Shown: positions 1-10,928 of the stretch, piece after piece
Layout of the letters: each line of letters begins with the position of its first letter
Position numbering within the stretch: position 1 is the first letter of the stretch
Assembly (NCBI GenBank): GCA_027405735.1
Contig: JAPEHQ010000007.1
Span: 2,257,001 to 2,321,000, forward strand
Length of the DNA stretch: 64,000 bases
Direction: 5' to 3'
Source of the DNA: Mucor racemosus
Lineage: Eukaryota; Mucoromycota; Mucoromycetes; Mucorales; Mucoraceae
Position numbers and translations under genes: made by a program
The notes under the pieces: model-generated
What the model was told of the DNA's origin: nothing
Databases searched by the model: none
The model's input: the letters and a program-made list of their open reading frames with translations, nothing else

Positions 1-341
1 AGGTCATTGCTGCTACAAATCGTATTGATATTTTAGATCCTGCATTGTTACGTTCAGGTCGTTTGGATCGTAAGATTGAATTCCCCATACCTAATGAAGA
101 AGCTAGAGCTCGTATTATTCAAATTCATTCAAGAAAGATGAATGTTAGTAAAGATGTCAACTTTGATGAATTGTCTAGATGTTGTGATGAGTTTAATGGT
201 GCTCAATGTAAGGCTATTTGTGTGGAAAGTGGTATGTTGGCTCTTCGTCGTGGTGCTGTTGAAATTACACATGAAGATTTCATGGAAGCAATTCAAGAAG
301 TGCAGGCAAAGAAGAAGATGACATTGCAATATTATGCTTAA
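1..341 (+). CDS. rpt5: 26S proteasome regulatory ATPase subunit RPT5, 3' end only
   Basis: The last 112 residues of an AAA+ ATPase are open from base 3 to the TAA at 339-341; the 5' part lies outside the window. The sequence begins in the second region of homology ([20 protein letters not shown]) with its paired arginine fingers, followed by the C-terminal helical domain. The protein ends QYYA, the HbYX-type tail that docks the Rpt5 ring subunit into the alpha-ring pocket of the 20S core and helps open its gate. The tail and the KKKMTLQ segment before it match Rpt5/PSMC3 rather than the other five Rpt subunits. The role is ATP-driven unfolding of ubiquitinated substrates in the cytosol and nucleus. 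An AATAAA signal follows about 20 bases after the stop. Confidence 0.93.
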   Translation, partial: VIAATNRIDILDPALLRSGRLDRKIEFPIPNEEARARIIQIHSRKMNVSKDVNFDELSRCCDEFNGAQCKAICVESGMLALRRGAVEITHEDFMEAIQEVQAKKKMTLQYYA

Positions 342-1010
342 TTTTTTTTTTTTTTTTTTCAATAAAACTATTCCAATGTAATGCTAGTTTTGCGTCTTTT
401 TTTTTTTACATTAAAGAGTTTTTTCCGCCTCCTATAGAATAGTAAAATAAAATTGACGTTTGCAATATAATTTGTAGCATATAAACCCTATAATGCTGTT
501 TTCTTCATCATGTGAAATGGTACTTTATCAGTTGGTAAACATAAACAAAAAGCCTCGTCCTGGAAAAAAAATATTGGACTAGATTTAAGATCTAAAGAAT
601 TTATTCTACCCCAAACCACGTGATATAACCATTCTTTTTTTTGAAATGTATTTTATAACATGTCAGGTATACAAGAAGATTATTTTATATTGTGAGGAAA
701 AGGCAATCTTTATAATGAACATTCCTTCCTTCCCCCCACCCCTCTTTTACAAATATCGGGATTTAATAACTAATCAAAGGGTGGGGATCTTCCCTCCCCG
801 CGGTCTCTTTTCTGATACCATTTACCGAAAAATAAAAGGTCCAGAATAACAAGCATCTTGTAATTTGGTTGGTCAAATTGAAACTTTCAATTCCTATTGA
901 ATCATTTCACTGTAACTCGAGCCTAACTATAAAGTTTTCCCATCTTTTTTCTTTCATTTTCAAAATTAAATTTTCATATTTTTAAACAACAAAAAATAAA
1001 TCGATAAATC
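342..1010. other. intergenic: RPT5 3' UTR and promoter of the FUSC gene
   Basis: No coding signal. It holds T-rich and A-rich runs, the RPT5 polyadenylation signal near 360 and a CACGTG E-box core at 617-622. A C-rich/G-rich patch at 730-800 (CCTTCCCCCCACCCC, later GGGTGGGG) stands out from the AT-rich surroundings. Short open frames here look random. Confidence 0.6.
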
Positions 1011-4000
1011 ATGAATAATGATTCAATATCGAAAAATGAAAAAGGGTAAATATATACATTGATATTTACATAAACAAACATTTGATTGACTCTATTGAAT
1101 TTTGACAGATTTTCTGATCCGAAAATGAATACAATTATTACACCACCAACACCTATTCAGCCCAGAAGATTGCAAGATATGTTTAATATAGGAGATTCTA
1201 GTCATGAAGAGGAAGAAGAAGAAGAAGAAGATAGCACTACTTCTGGTAATGCTGGAGTAGAAGAAAAAAAGAGACCAAATAACGAATTCCAGAATACTAT
1301 ACCCAATAAAATAAAATCAACTGTACAATTTACACCTGACCTAGAACAACGATTTTATCATCAATATCCTAAACCACCTGTTGAAGAAGTAGAAGATGAT
1401 GATTTGACTCCTCCTCCCCCTCCTTCAAGAAAGGAACGATTGATAAAATACCTTCATGTCAAGTTTCCTAGTCGAATTGTCCGAAGAGTACTCAAATGTA
1501 CAATTGCTTATTTTCTATCTACCTTATTCAGTCTTATTCGGCCTGTAACAGTGGCATTGGGTCCTGCTCCCTTTTTGGCTACTACTGGAATGTTATTTAG
1601 TCATCCAGGAAGAAGTATGGGTGCTCAATTTGATGCTACTGTAACAGCTGTCATGGGTGTTGTAGCTGCTATTCTTTGGGCATTTGCTGGTATGGCTGCT
1701 TCTGTTGCTTATAATCAAGATCATCCTATTACATTTATCACAGAACCTGTTGGACGCTGTATCAATGCTTTGTTTCTGTTTGTTGGTGTTTTTTGTGCAC
1801 AAATGTTACGTCAAGTATTTCCAAAATTTCACTTTTTCTCATTGCAGTTCATGATAATACAAATTTTTAGTATGACACGTGCTATCGACTATACTTCTGT
1901 GCCCTTTGATTTGCCGTTACATTATGGAATACCTCTATTGATTGGATGTGGTATATCACTTGTGGTCAACCTTGTATTTTGGCCTGAAACAGCTGTAGAT
2001 GGTTTAGGTAGAGCATTAAAAGAGACTATAACAAGCAGTAGAGACATGTTGCATTTAATTACCAAACAATTCTTTTTGGATCCTCAATCTGAAACTGTGG
2101 CAGAATCTGTTGTAGATGAAGCATCTGCAAAGATGAGAAAGGGTATGACTAAAGTAAAGACAGCATATCGAGAAGCCAAATATGAAATGTCGTATGCATT
2201 TATTCGCCCTCAGCAATTGGGTCAAATCCGTAAATCTCTTGGTCGTTTAACCAAACATTTGAGTATTTTGGGTGGTTGTTTAAAGACTGAACGAGAGTTA
2301 TTCGAAAGTGCAATTGAGGCATTACAAGCAGAAATGAGAGATTTAGATAGTGAAGATGAAGATAATGGATCTACTGCCACTCCTTCTAGTCACCAGCAAC
2401 AACAACAACAACAGCAACATCCAACAGCAACAAATAGTGGTTACCATAGTGACAATGAAGAATTGAATCGAAATTCATTAGGTCGCCAATACAGTGAAGA
2501 AGATTTAAACTTGCTTCGTACAGCATTACGTGCTACAAATGAGTTTATGAATGGTAGTGCAACTAGAACTAATAGTAACAATCACTCTACGCATCCTAGC
2601 ACAAACGCTAGTCCTCAACCTTCAAGATCTGGTTCAAGGTCTGGCTCACGCGCCAATTCTCGGCCTGGATCAGCGTACAACTCTGAAGACGATGATGACA
2701 TAGAGCACAACAACCAGAAATCCGTCAATTCTCTCAAATCTTTTTTAGGGTTACCCAAATTATCGATTCCTAAACCCAAACCACCAAAAAAGACAAAGAA
2801 GCAAACAGAATATCATCATCGACATTTATTATTAACTTATCTTGAAAGTTTAAGGGATCCGCTTATGGATTTATCATTGGATTGTTCCAATGCGTTAGAA
2901 TGTGTGTGTGATAGCATTGCTAATGAATTGGAAATGGATCCTGATGATGATATTTCGATCCGAAAGACATGGAAGTCGTTCCTGAGATATACATTTAAGA
3001 TTGGTAAAAAGGAAGTTGATGAAGAAAATGACAGAAAGATGCTAGAAAGACACAAAGGACTCACACAATGTAATTGTTCTCAAAATGTTCGACTATCTAT
3101 TATTCAGTTTGACAAGGCAGAGCGTGAACGCATGCATGCATTATATGAAATTAACAAGACTCGTATCGGATGTCAGGCATTAGATTTGGGTATGCGTCAA
3201 GAATTGTTTTTAGTCTTCTTTTTCATCTTTACATTGAGAGAAGTGGCAAACGAGTTACAAGAAATGACGTTACATATGGATGAATTGAGATTGCATTCCA
3301 GAAAGGCAAGTTTCAATGGTAAAAAAAGGAAGCATTTGTATTTCCCTGGCCTCAATCAAAAGATGTGGCATAAATGGGCTCGAGGAAGTAATCATCAGAG
3401 CACTCGAGACAAAGGCGGCTATACATTTGGTATGTTTTTATATACAAAATTTGCCTGTATAATTTGCTAATATATATTTCTTTTTTTTAAAAAAAAAAAC
3501 ATAGCTACATTAACATCATCCTTACCAAAAGGTGAACCCAAGAAAACAGAAGTAGAAGATGAGTATCATCTTAGTAAAATTCAAACCAACAATAGTCTAT
3601 CTCGCACAAAAAGTCGAAGAGAATCATTAGCACTAAACAAACTTGGGTCCAAAAATAGTGCCAACAGTGATGATCTCAATTCACCACTCATGGTACGACA
3701 CCGAAAGAATTCTTCTAAACCTCGACAATCATTAAAGCCTGCTGATGCAGCTACATTAGACAAGTCTTCCGACAAAACAGACCAAGATTCAGAGGATCAG
3801 CTTCACGATATTCGTATTAACGTAGATCAAAATTACGTTGAAACAGATGAACACCCCGAGATTACAGCTGAAGAGAAACGAAAAGAAAAGGCGCCTATTA
3901 TGTTGAGAATTCGATATGCCATTTGGTTGCGTATACAGTATATGAGTCGCTATGAGTTTAAGTTTGCGCTCAAGATGGCTGTTGCTGTCTTGGTGCTATG

Positions 4001-5405
4001 TCTACCTGCATTTATACCCGCTTCATCTGGTTGGTATTGGAGCGCAAGAGGCCAATGGGCTGCAATGACAGTAATTGCTATTATGAACCCCACAAGGTAA
4101 GTTTGTTGCATTAATTGATACAATATATATTAATAATACCAAAAAAGTGGTGGTACAGTCGAAGCAAGTTTTTGGCGTATTGTTGGAACTCTTGTAGGAG
4201 CATTTGTTGGTTGGGCAGCACTAGCAGCTGGAGATGGTAGTCCTTATCTCTTGGCAGTTTTTGCGGTTTTATTAGGTACAGTTGATGAATGTTGATATAT
4301 AAATGATTTTACTTATGAATATAAAATAGCATTGCCATTCTTTTATATTCATTTAGGAAGTACCTATAATAAAGTTGGTATTGTATGTTTGACAACATAT
4401 ATGGTTGTAGCGCTCAGTAGATATGCCTATCCACCTGAAGGCGAAACAATTGCAGCAACAGTATGGTATGTTGATTATCAAGAAACAAGAAAAAAAAAAG
4501 GAGAACTACTCCCTAACAATTATTTTGCAGGAAACGTACCATTACATTGATTGTGGGAATATGTGTGGCACTTCTCCTAAACTCGTAAGTAAATAGTATT
4601 TTAGAAAGAGAAAATGTTATTGAACATTCTTTTAGGATGGTTTGGCCATTTGTCGCACGACATATGGTACGAAAATCGATTGCAGGTTGCATAGATCAAT
4701 TGGAAGATTATTACACATTTGTGATGGGCACATTCTTATATCATGATCCCAAAATGATGCCTAGCGATACAGATATTACAAAAGGAGAAAAGATTGAAAG
4801 TAAAATTCAATCAGCAATAGATGCATGTTCGGTATTACTAGAACTTACAGATCATGAACCACGTTTTCGTGGCCCCTTTCCAAAATTATTCTACAAGGAA
4901 ATGATTGTTTCATTGAGAAACATTTTGGATCGTTTACTAAGTATTCGAATTGCGTTGCTTCAAATGCCATTAGTAGTTAAACATGACATTTGTGAAAAAG
5001 AATATCATGTTGAAAGAAGAGATATGGTGAGTTTTTTATGTGTACATTTTAAAAAACGTCTATTTATAACTATATCTATATTAGATCGCTTCCATGCTAC
5101 TAAGCTTTCATACACTCGCTTCTTCATTGAGATCAAAAACGCCTTTACCTGTATATATGCCGTCTGCACGTGCAGCACGCAAGAAACTCATGGAGCACCG
5201 TAGAGAAAACAAACAAAAGACGAATTGGGTTAAATTTCGAAATCTCACTTGGTTTGCAATGGCATGTTCTAACGAGGAAATTGTAGAAGAATTAGAGTAT
5301 CTATGCCACTTGATCCGATATATTGTTGGTGAGAGCGCTTATGCTGACCTTGCTAAAAGAATTGATAACTTTACAGATTGTCCTATTTCAATATCTACCT
5401 TATAG
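1011..5405 (+). CDS. FUSC/ArAE-type membrane transporter-like protein (BRE4/DUF2421 family)
   Basis: Eight exons join in frame: 1011-1045, 1109-3429, 3505-4096, 4148-4275, 4330-4465, 4531-4584, 4636-5026 and 5085-5405, giving 1325 aa. The order is a disordered acidic N-terminus (a run of eight Glu), a first hydrophobic bundle from about residue 136 (VLKCTIAYFLSTLFSLIRPV onward), a long cytosolic part with Gln, Ser/Arg and Asp/Glu low-complexity tracts, a second hydrophobic bundle (FALKMAVAVLVLCLPAFIPA onward) and a helical C-terminal domain. Two such bundles match the fusaric-acid-resistance/aromatic acid exporter superfamily with the fungal DUF2421 (brefeldin A sensitivity 4) domain. The substrate is unknown. 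The first mini-exon (MNNDSISKNEKG) is inferred because GTAAAT..GACAG removes a 63-base intron in frame; a start at 1125 (MNTIITPP) is the simpler alternative. Confidence 0.82.
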
Positions 5406-5460
5406 AAGATACCATTACATTTTACATACTATATATATATATATTACCTAATAAATTATT

Positions 5461-5470
5461 GTCACGTGAC
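5461..5470. promoter_or_regulatory. palindromic E-box GTCACGTGAC upstream of the SCOC homologue
   Basis: A perfect 10-bp palindrome, 76 bases before the SCOC start codon and 56 bases after the FUSC stop. GTCACGTGAC is the classical bHLH-zip site (Cbf1/Pho4/USF, and identical to the animal CLEAR element core). Binding here is inferred only. Confidence 0.45.
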
Positions 5471-5545
5471 TTGTCTAGCTTTTTGCTGCAAATCAAAAAT
5501 AAATGCGAATTGCACTCTTTTTCTCTACATTATCAACTTGGAATA

Positions 5546-5938
5546 ATGGCAGAACCTCAATTTGATGACTTGGATACCACAAATGATAATGGAGAAAGAG
5601 AAGAACTAGTAAAGTACGTAGAAAGCAACTTTTTTGTAGTAATTTCAATTAGAGGATTAATAGTAAACTAGGCACGTATTAGATTTACAAACACAATTAC
5701 GAGGTAATTAGCTTTTCTAAACTAATAATCAAATGTTTAATTTAGAATTTATTCAGGTATGCTATCTCGAGTAGATGTTGCTAGAAAAGAGCATCAATCG
5801 CTGACAACAGAAAACCAATTATTACAGAAATATATCAATAATTCTCTTACATCTACTGCTGTATTTGGAGCAACAAATGGAGCAATTAATTCGAATAATA
5901 TGACTTTGCGTCAATCTAGTGCTGATTCCCCTCGATAA
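5546..5938 (+). CDS. scoc: short coiled-coil protein, SCOC family
   Basis: Three exons, 5546-5613, 5672-5703 and 5757-5938, give 93 aa. The joined centre reads LVKHVLDLQTQLRGMLSRVD followed by a heptad-rich ENQLLQKYI segment, which parallels animal SCOC (LINQVLELQ...ENQVLGQYIENLMSAS). SCOC-family proteins are small parallel coiled coils that bind Arl-type GTPases at the Golgi and act in membrane traffic and autophagy. The intron 3' sites were chosen because the alternative acceptor at 5745 brings a stop at once. The N-terminal 20 residues are acidic and disordered; the C-terminus is Ser/Asn-rich. It follows the FUSC gene on the same strand after only 140 bases. Confidence 0.8.
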
Positions 5939-6485
5939 AATCATCTCCCCATTTTTGTTTTTTAAGATTAAATTTGATTACTTTATGCTATATAACCGGC
6001 TCTTTGTTGTTTGTTCTGTATAACCTATTTTACGGTATCCAAATTATATAACCTCGATATAAAAATCATAAACTCAATTTGTTTTTTTAAAAAAATCTTT
6101 ATCAAAAGAAAAAGAGTGAGTACCAGCGAAAAAAGAATGAGTACCACCGAAAAAAAAGAGCAAGTATTCAGTTTTATTATCATAATGACTTTAAATATGT
6201 TAGTAACCTTAATTATCTAAGTGAATATCCTATATTAAATAAGTTACAGTAATGTAATTTGAAAGTAATTCTTTTGTAGAAAAAAATGAAAGCGATAAAG
6301 ATTGGTTAACTTGCTAATTATACTATGGCTTATTAAAAGACGATTAGTAAAGGTTTAAGTGGGGGTATGAGCAAGCTCCTTTGTACATATGGTAAATCAA
6401 TGAATTACAGATATATTGCAAATATATAAACAATCATAATAATGAACGTTTTTCTACAGAAGTTCTACATTGAAACTAATTCAGA
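5939..6485. other. intergenic, nothing coding seen
   Basis: AT-rich 3' flank of the SCOC gene. One small imperfect direct repeat (GAGTACCAGCGAAAAAAGAA / GAGTACCACCGAAAAAA) sits near 6118-6157. No RNA gene or promoter signal recognised. Confidence 0.5.
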
Positions 6486-6957
6486 ATTTTATCTTCATGA
6501 TAGTTGGACGAATCGATGAGGTAGTTTCCATTCGTACAACGGTCTTGTCTGATGACTTGACGTATCCGCCCTTGTATTCTTGATTCTGGCAATGTGATAA
6601 TATTTCACTTGGAGATGGTGTTGGTTGGTCAGCTATTGAATCTCTAGAGCGAGATCTTGAAGGAAAAATGAGGCTGTTCCCCAGACTTCATCGCATATTC
6701 CAGAGCGGTCGTATTGTCGGTGTATGTGTGTGGATACTCTTCCCTTCGAAGTCTTTTGCATGTAGTTGGGGCGCAAATAGAATGATCTTTAGCTCCCGTA
6801 CATTGATTGAACTTTTTCTTTCGTCCTTGGACCAGAAACCTGCTGTTTCCAAGTGCTTTGAAACTACTCTCGAATCGGAGTTGGATGCGTCGCAATGAAT
6901 GATCAGATCTGGTTGATCTTGTCTCTCTGTTGACCTCAGTGGTAGACCATTTCTCAC
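6486..6957 (-). pseudogene. decayed RNase H fragment of a DIRS-like retroelement
   Basis: Read on the minus strand, the segment gives PDLIIHCDASNSD, then GFWSKDERKSSINVRELK, then in the neighbouring frame TDNTTALEYAMKSG, then in a third frame YYHIARIKNTRAD. This is the order of RNase H motifs in tyrosine-recombinase (DIRS-type) retroelements: first catalytic Asp, the E-x-x-x-I-N-x-x-E-L motif, the TDN motif and the H-I-x-G/R-x-N-x-x-A-D tail. At least one frame change (about 6720-6750) and an in-frame stop show that it is dead. No reverse transcriptase or recombinase is visible beside it, so only a short relic remains. A Ty3-type origin is less likely because the SINVRELK motif is DIRS-like. 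Confidence 0.6.
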
Positions 6958-8023
6958 TGAGGTTTTGTTTGACTACCAGGTTAGATCTTCCTAGACAAAA
7001 AAAACTTGATTTCTATATATCAAAAATTACATTTTTAAATGCAAAGCACTGAGCTTGTCCAAGAAATTATCTGGAATTAAAAATAACTTTTTGTCTAATA
7101 AAAAAAGGAAATCGTTTGAATTTCCTTTTGTAAACGTTTGAAATTAAAATTGAATATGTTGTCCAAAAAAAAAAGAGATGGTTCGAAAACCAAGTAAAAA
7201 TACTGTATTATAAGGAGTGGAGGTTCATAAGGAGTTTATACAATATAAAACCCGCCATTATATTGCTAATTAGAAGAAGTTGGGAATTTGAAAGATATGA
7301 AAGATTTTGTTGAAAGGAGCAATCTCAAACTATGCGATCAGGATTCTCCAAAGAGAGAGAGAGAAAAGTAGTTTTTTGTTGAAGGAGAAATGCTCCTTTC
7401 AGCACATTTTGGAGTTGGTTATAGTAATTATCGCGCTTTTTTTTTTGTGAGATATTACTATAACAACGATAGAATGTGTCAATTAAAAAAAAAAAAAAAA
7501 AAAGTTGGAATACAAAATACTATATGTGATTTCCATGCTTTAACAGCATGTTGAAACTAAATATATTGCCACGTTGTTACAATGTGGACATTAAGAAATG
7601 CTGAAATATTGAATACAAACAAACAGTATCAAAGTTTGTACATGATACTAAATGACAGCAAGAAAAAACCAACATCTAGAAGAAACATTTTTTTTTTATT
7701 TCCCCCCCCCCCTCCTTCATATATTGTTGTTCTTCTTCTTTGTGCCCCTGAAATTACACATGATGAGGATGTACATATATGTCCATATTATAAAAGAGAA
7801 ACATCTGCTTTGCACACGCTAACAAACGTGCTTGTTTTTTTTTTTTTTTTTTTTTGCTGTATGTAAAGTGATTTGTTTTGCTGCTGAGCTATGCCATAAC
7901 TTTAAAATCTTACATCATTTGACTATGATAGCAACTTTTTTTTTCACATAACAATCAAGGAGTAAGTAAAATAATCCGATGACTGGTCTCTTGGAAGCAT
8001 GGCATAGCAGCTATTACTACAAC

Positions 8024-8056
<33 letters not shown>

Positions 8057-9051
8057 GGAGGTGCAGATCGGGCAATGGGGTCAGGTTAGAAGTATTTTTA
8101 CTGGAGGTGGGTATGACAAGTTTGTAGTGAAAAAAGTCAACTAGTAATAGTAAATGTATACATCTTTTTTAATAAAAAATATCTTCTATCACATAGTATC
8201 CAATTTGTATTATTATACAATAAACAGTAATATGCTGATGATATAAACAAATCATATAAACAAATATCTCGTTTGCCCGCCTGTAAACAAGGCTAATTTG
8301 TTTGGTTTACTCCTTACCCCACTATCCTCTTTCTATATATCGCCATTTACTTCTTCACTGTATAAAAATCCCCTTTCTAATTTACTCCTTTTGTTATAGT
8401 TGATGTTCCTTAAATCATTATTATTATATTATTTATTGTTATAATAGCCCTGCATTGATAAATTGATGTATATATACACTTGATCTGTGCGTGTATATTA
8501 AGCTGGATAAAATCTTCCCGGCTTGGAAATATAACATCTCTCCTGTTTTATCATATTGTATGCCCCTTTTTTTTTCATATCACAAAAAAACAGAGAAAGC
8601 TATACACACTCATATAGACACACATTAAAACATCATTTATTGTTATCGAATACACACATATTGGCAGATCATCATTTATACTACAATAGGTTATTAAAAC
8701 ATGCAATGTTTTAGACACATTTTTTCCCTATAAGTTTTATTTCTTGTACTTGCCTCTATTTCTATTTCTATTTCTCTTTCTCTTTCTCTTTCCTTTTCTC
8801 TTTTCTTTTTTCTTTCTTTCTTTTCTCTTTCATCTTTGATCTTTATTATACAAATATAAATATATTTGCTATTGTGCTATACTATTATTTTATTATTTTT
8901 ATTATTGTCATATTATATTATACTATATCATCTCTACTACTAATCATAGAGAAACCTTATTATTATTAATTACTATTATTATACATTAAATCAACAAACA
9001 AAAACCAAAAAAAAAAAAAAGGAAAAAAGGGAAATCAGAAAGAGAGAGCGA
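6958..9051. other. long non-coding interval, presumed promoter and 5' UTR of the FAR1-like gene
   Basis: No gene recognised over 2.1 kb. It contains many A/T homopolymers (for example 7440-7449, 7484-7503, 7832-7855), a C-run at 7703-7712, an (AAT)n microsatellite at about 8020-8055, and a pyrimidine-rich stretch at 8753-8830 of repeated TTTCTC. The last 300 bases before the ATG are TAT/TTA-rich, ending in a poly-A run at 9007-9020. A long, low-complexity leader fits a regulated transcription factor gene. Confidence 0.5.
8020..8056. repeat. (AAT)n microsatellite
   Basis: About twelve uninterrupted AAT units in the upstream region of the FAR1-like gene. Confidence 0.9.
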
Positions 9052-10464
9052 ATGACTAAACCAGAACACGACATGTTGAATGATCCAAAGCCAAATACTT
9101 ATATGCGTGTACCTGTAATATAATTCATTTTGTGATGAATTGGCAATTTAAATCTTACTAAAATCATTTTATTTTGTATACTAGATGGAGCCATTGTATG
9201 AAAGACTATTAAAGAGACCTTTTCCTGATAGTGTATCAGCCATTGAATACTGTCGCAGTGTATGTGCTGAGTTTGGTTTCACTGTAAAGCAGGAAGCAAG
9301 CGCTAATAGGGTAAACCAAAGGAAATAATTTCCCCTAATTTGTAAATTAAACAAAATTATGCATATAGAATATTTACGTTTATTGTTCAAGAGAAGGACT
9401 ACCTGATTCTCAACGTAACCCAAAGCCTTCTCCTCAACGCAAAAGGCCTTCAAAGCGGTGCGATTGTCGTTGGCGTGTAGTGTTATCTGAAAATGAACAT
9501 GAAGAATGGGAATTTCGTAAATCAATGAATCCAAATGCATCAGAACATAACCATGATATGATGTCGCCTGAAGAAATGGTAAAAGCTTGGCCTGCTGAAG
9601 TAAATGAAATGATTATTCAATTGGCTAGACAACGACTACAAACACATGAAATCCGTGAAGCTGTCAAACAACAATTTCCTGATATTAGTTGGAATGAACG
9701 TCGTTTCTATAATCGTTTGACAGAAGAGCGTAAAAGAATTAGACAAAGAGGCGTGGTAGAGAGATCTCAGCGTATTCTATTACTTTCAGCTCAATTATGT
9801 TCAATTGTTTCTAATAATGAAGAATGGGCTTTTGCTGTGGAAACTGAATTACAACGAATGTTTGAAAATTTCTGTCAATTAGCAAGATTAACACCTGAAA
9901 ATATCAATACATTGGTAGATTTGCAAGCCAATATGATTCAGATGAATACAGATCGTTTGGTTTCTAATACGCATCGTCTTTCAATTGTCAGTGATCAAGA
10001 TGAAGAATTAATGGGTTCACCAGCTAAAAAACGTAGATCATTTGCTAACAAAAATGACACTACCGTCGTACACAACAAATCTGGTAGTACAATTGAAACA
10101 CAAAAAGGAATTCAAATAGTCCATGTACCAAGTTATACAATTCAAGTACGATCTTTAAATCGATCTTTATCTGAATCCTCTACTTCCAGACGTGTTTACA
10201 CTGAGGCTCCTTACATAGAAAATTCTTCTCAATTGCAACAACAACAACAACAACAACAAGCATTTGGTTCATCATCATCTTTCTTTTCTCTTGCTTCTCC
10301 GACGTCTTCTTCGTCGTCGTCTTCTTCTATGCCTTTTCAGCAACAAAGACATCCATATAATCAACAAACAAGAATAACTTCTCCACAACAATCAATAAAT
10401 TCTCCAAATGAATTTTTGATGTCTCAATCTTATCAAACACCTCAACCTCAACAACAGCAGCAGC

Positions 10465-10498
<34 letters not shown>

Positions 10499-10928
10499 GC
10501 AACAGCAACAACAACAGCAACAACAACAACAGCAACAAGATGGTGATTATGGCTTGCCTGTGAGCACCACTGCTGGATCAAATTCAAGTAATAGCATAGC
10601 TTATAATATGCAAAATTATGCAATCCCTACATCCGCTTTTACAACACCACCTGAAATCCCTTTTTCATTTGAAACAAACTTGATGGTTCAATCTCGTAAT
10701 GGTGGTGGAGTAGGAGATCGTTTAACATCTATTGCTCATCAATCCAACACTGATAACTTTTTTGTAAAAGAAGAGCCTACACATGTTGAACAACAACAGC
10801 AAATGTTACGCCAACAACAAGATTATGAACAGCGTATGCATCGTAGCTATCATCATCAGCAACAGAATTATGCTTTACCCATGATTCGATCCAACGAAGA
10901 TAATACAGATGAAGCTCATTGGTCTTAA
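9052..10928 (+). CDS. FAR1/WRKY-GCM1-like zinc-binding transcription factor with polyglutamine tracts
   Basis: Exons 9052-9114, 9185-9310 and 9369-10928 join in frame to 582 aa. Residues about 22-125 form a FAR1-type DNA-binding fold: AIEYCRSVCAEFGFTVKQEA, then YVYCSREG, KRCDCRW and EHNHD, supplying a Cys-Cys-His-His zinc set. A helical segment follows (WPAEVNEMIIQLARQRLQ). The C-terminal half is disordered, with several Gln tracts, the longest about 30 residues near 10447-10540 coded by mixed CAA/CAG, plus Ser-rich stretches, as in activation domains. Such proteins derive from Mutator-type transposase DNA-binding domains. The target genes are unknown. The start at 9052 is the first ATG in frame after an A-rich leader. 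Confidence 0.75.

Noticed and set aside
10327..10623. Minus-strand frame rich in Val/Ala
   Set aside because: It is the reverse reading of the CAA/CAG polyglutamine run of the FAR1-like gene.
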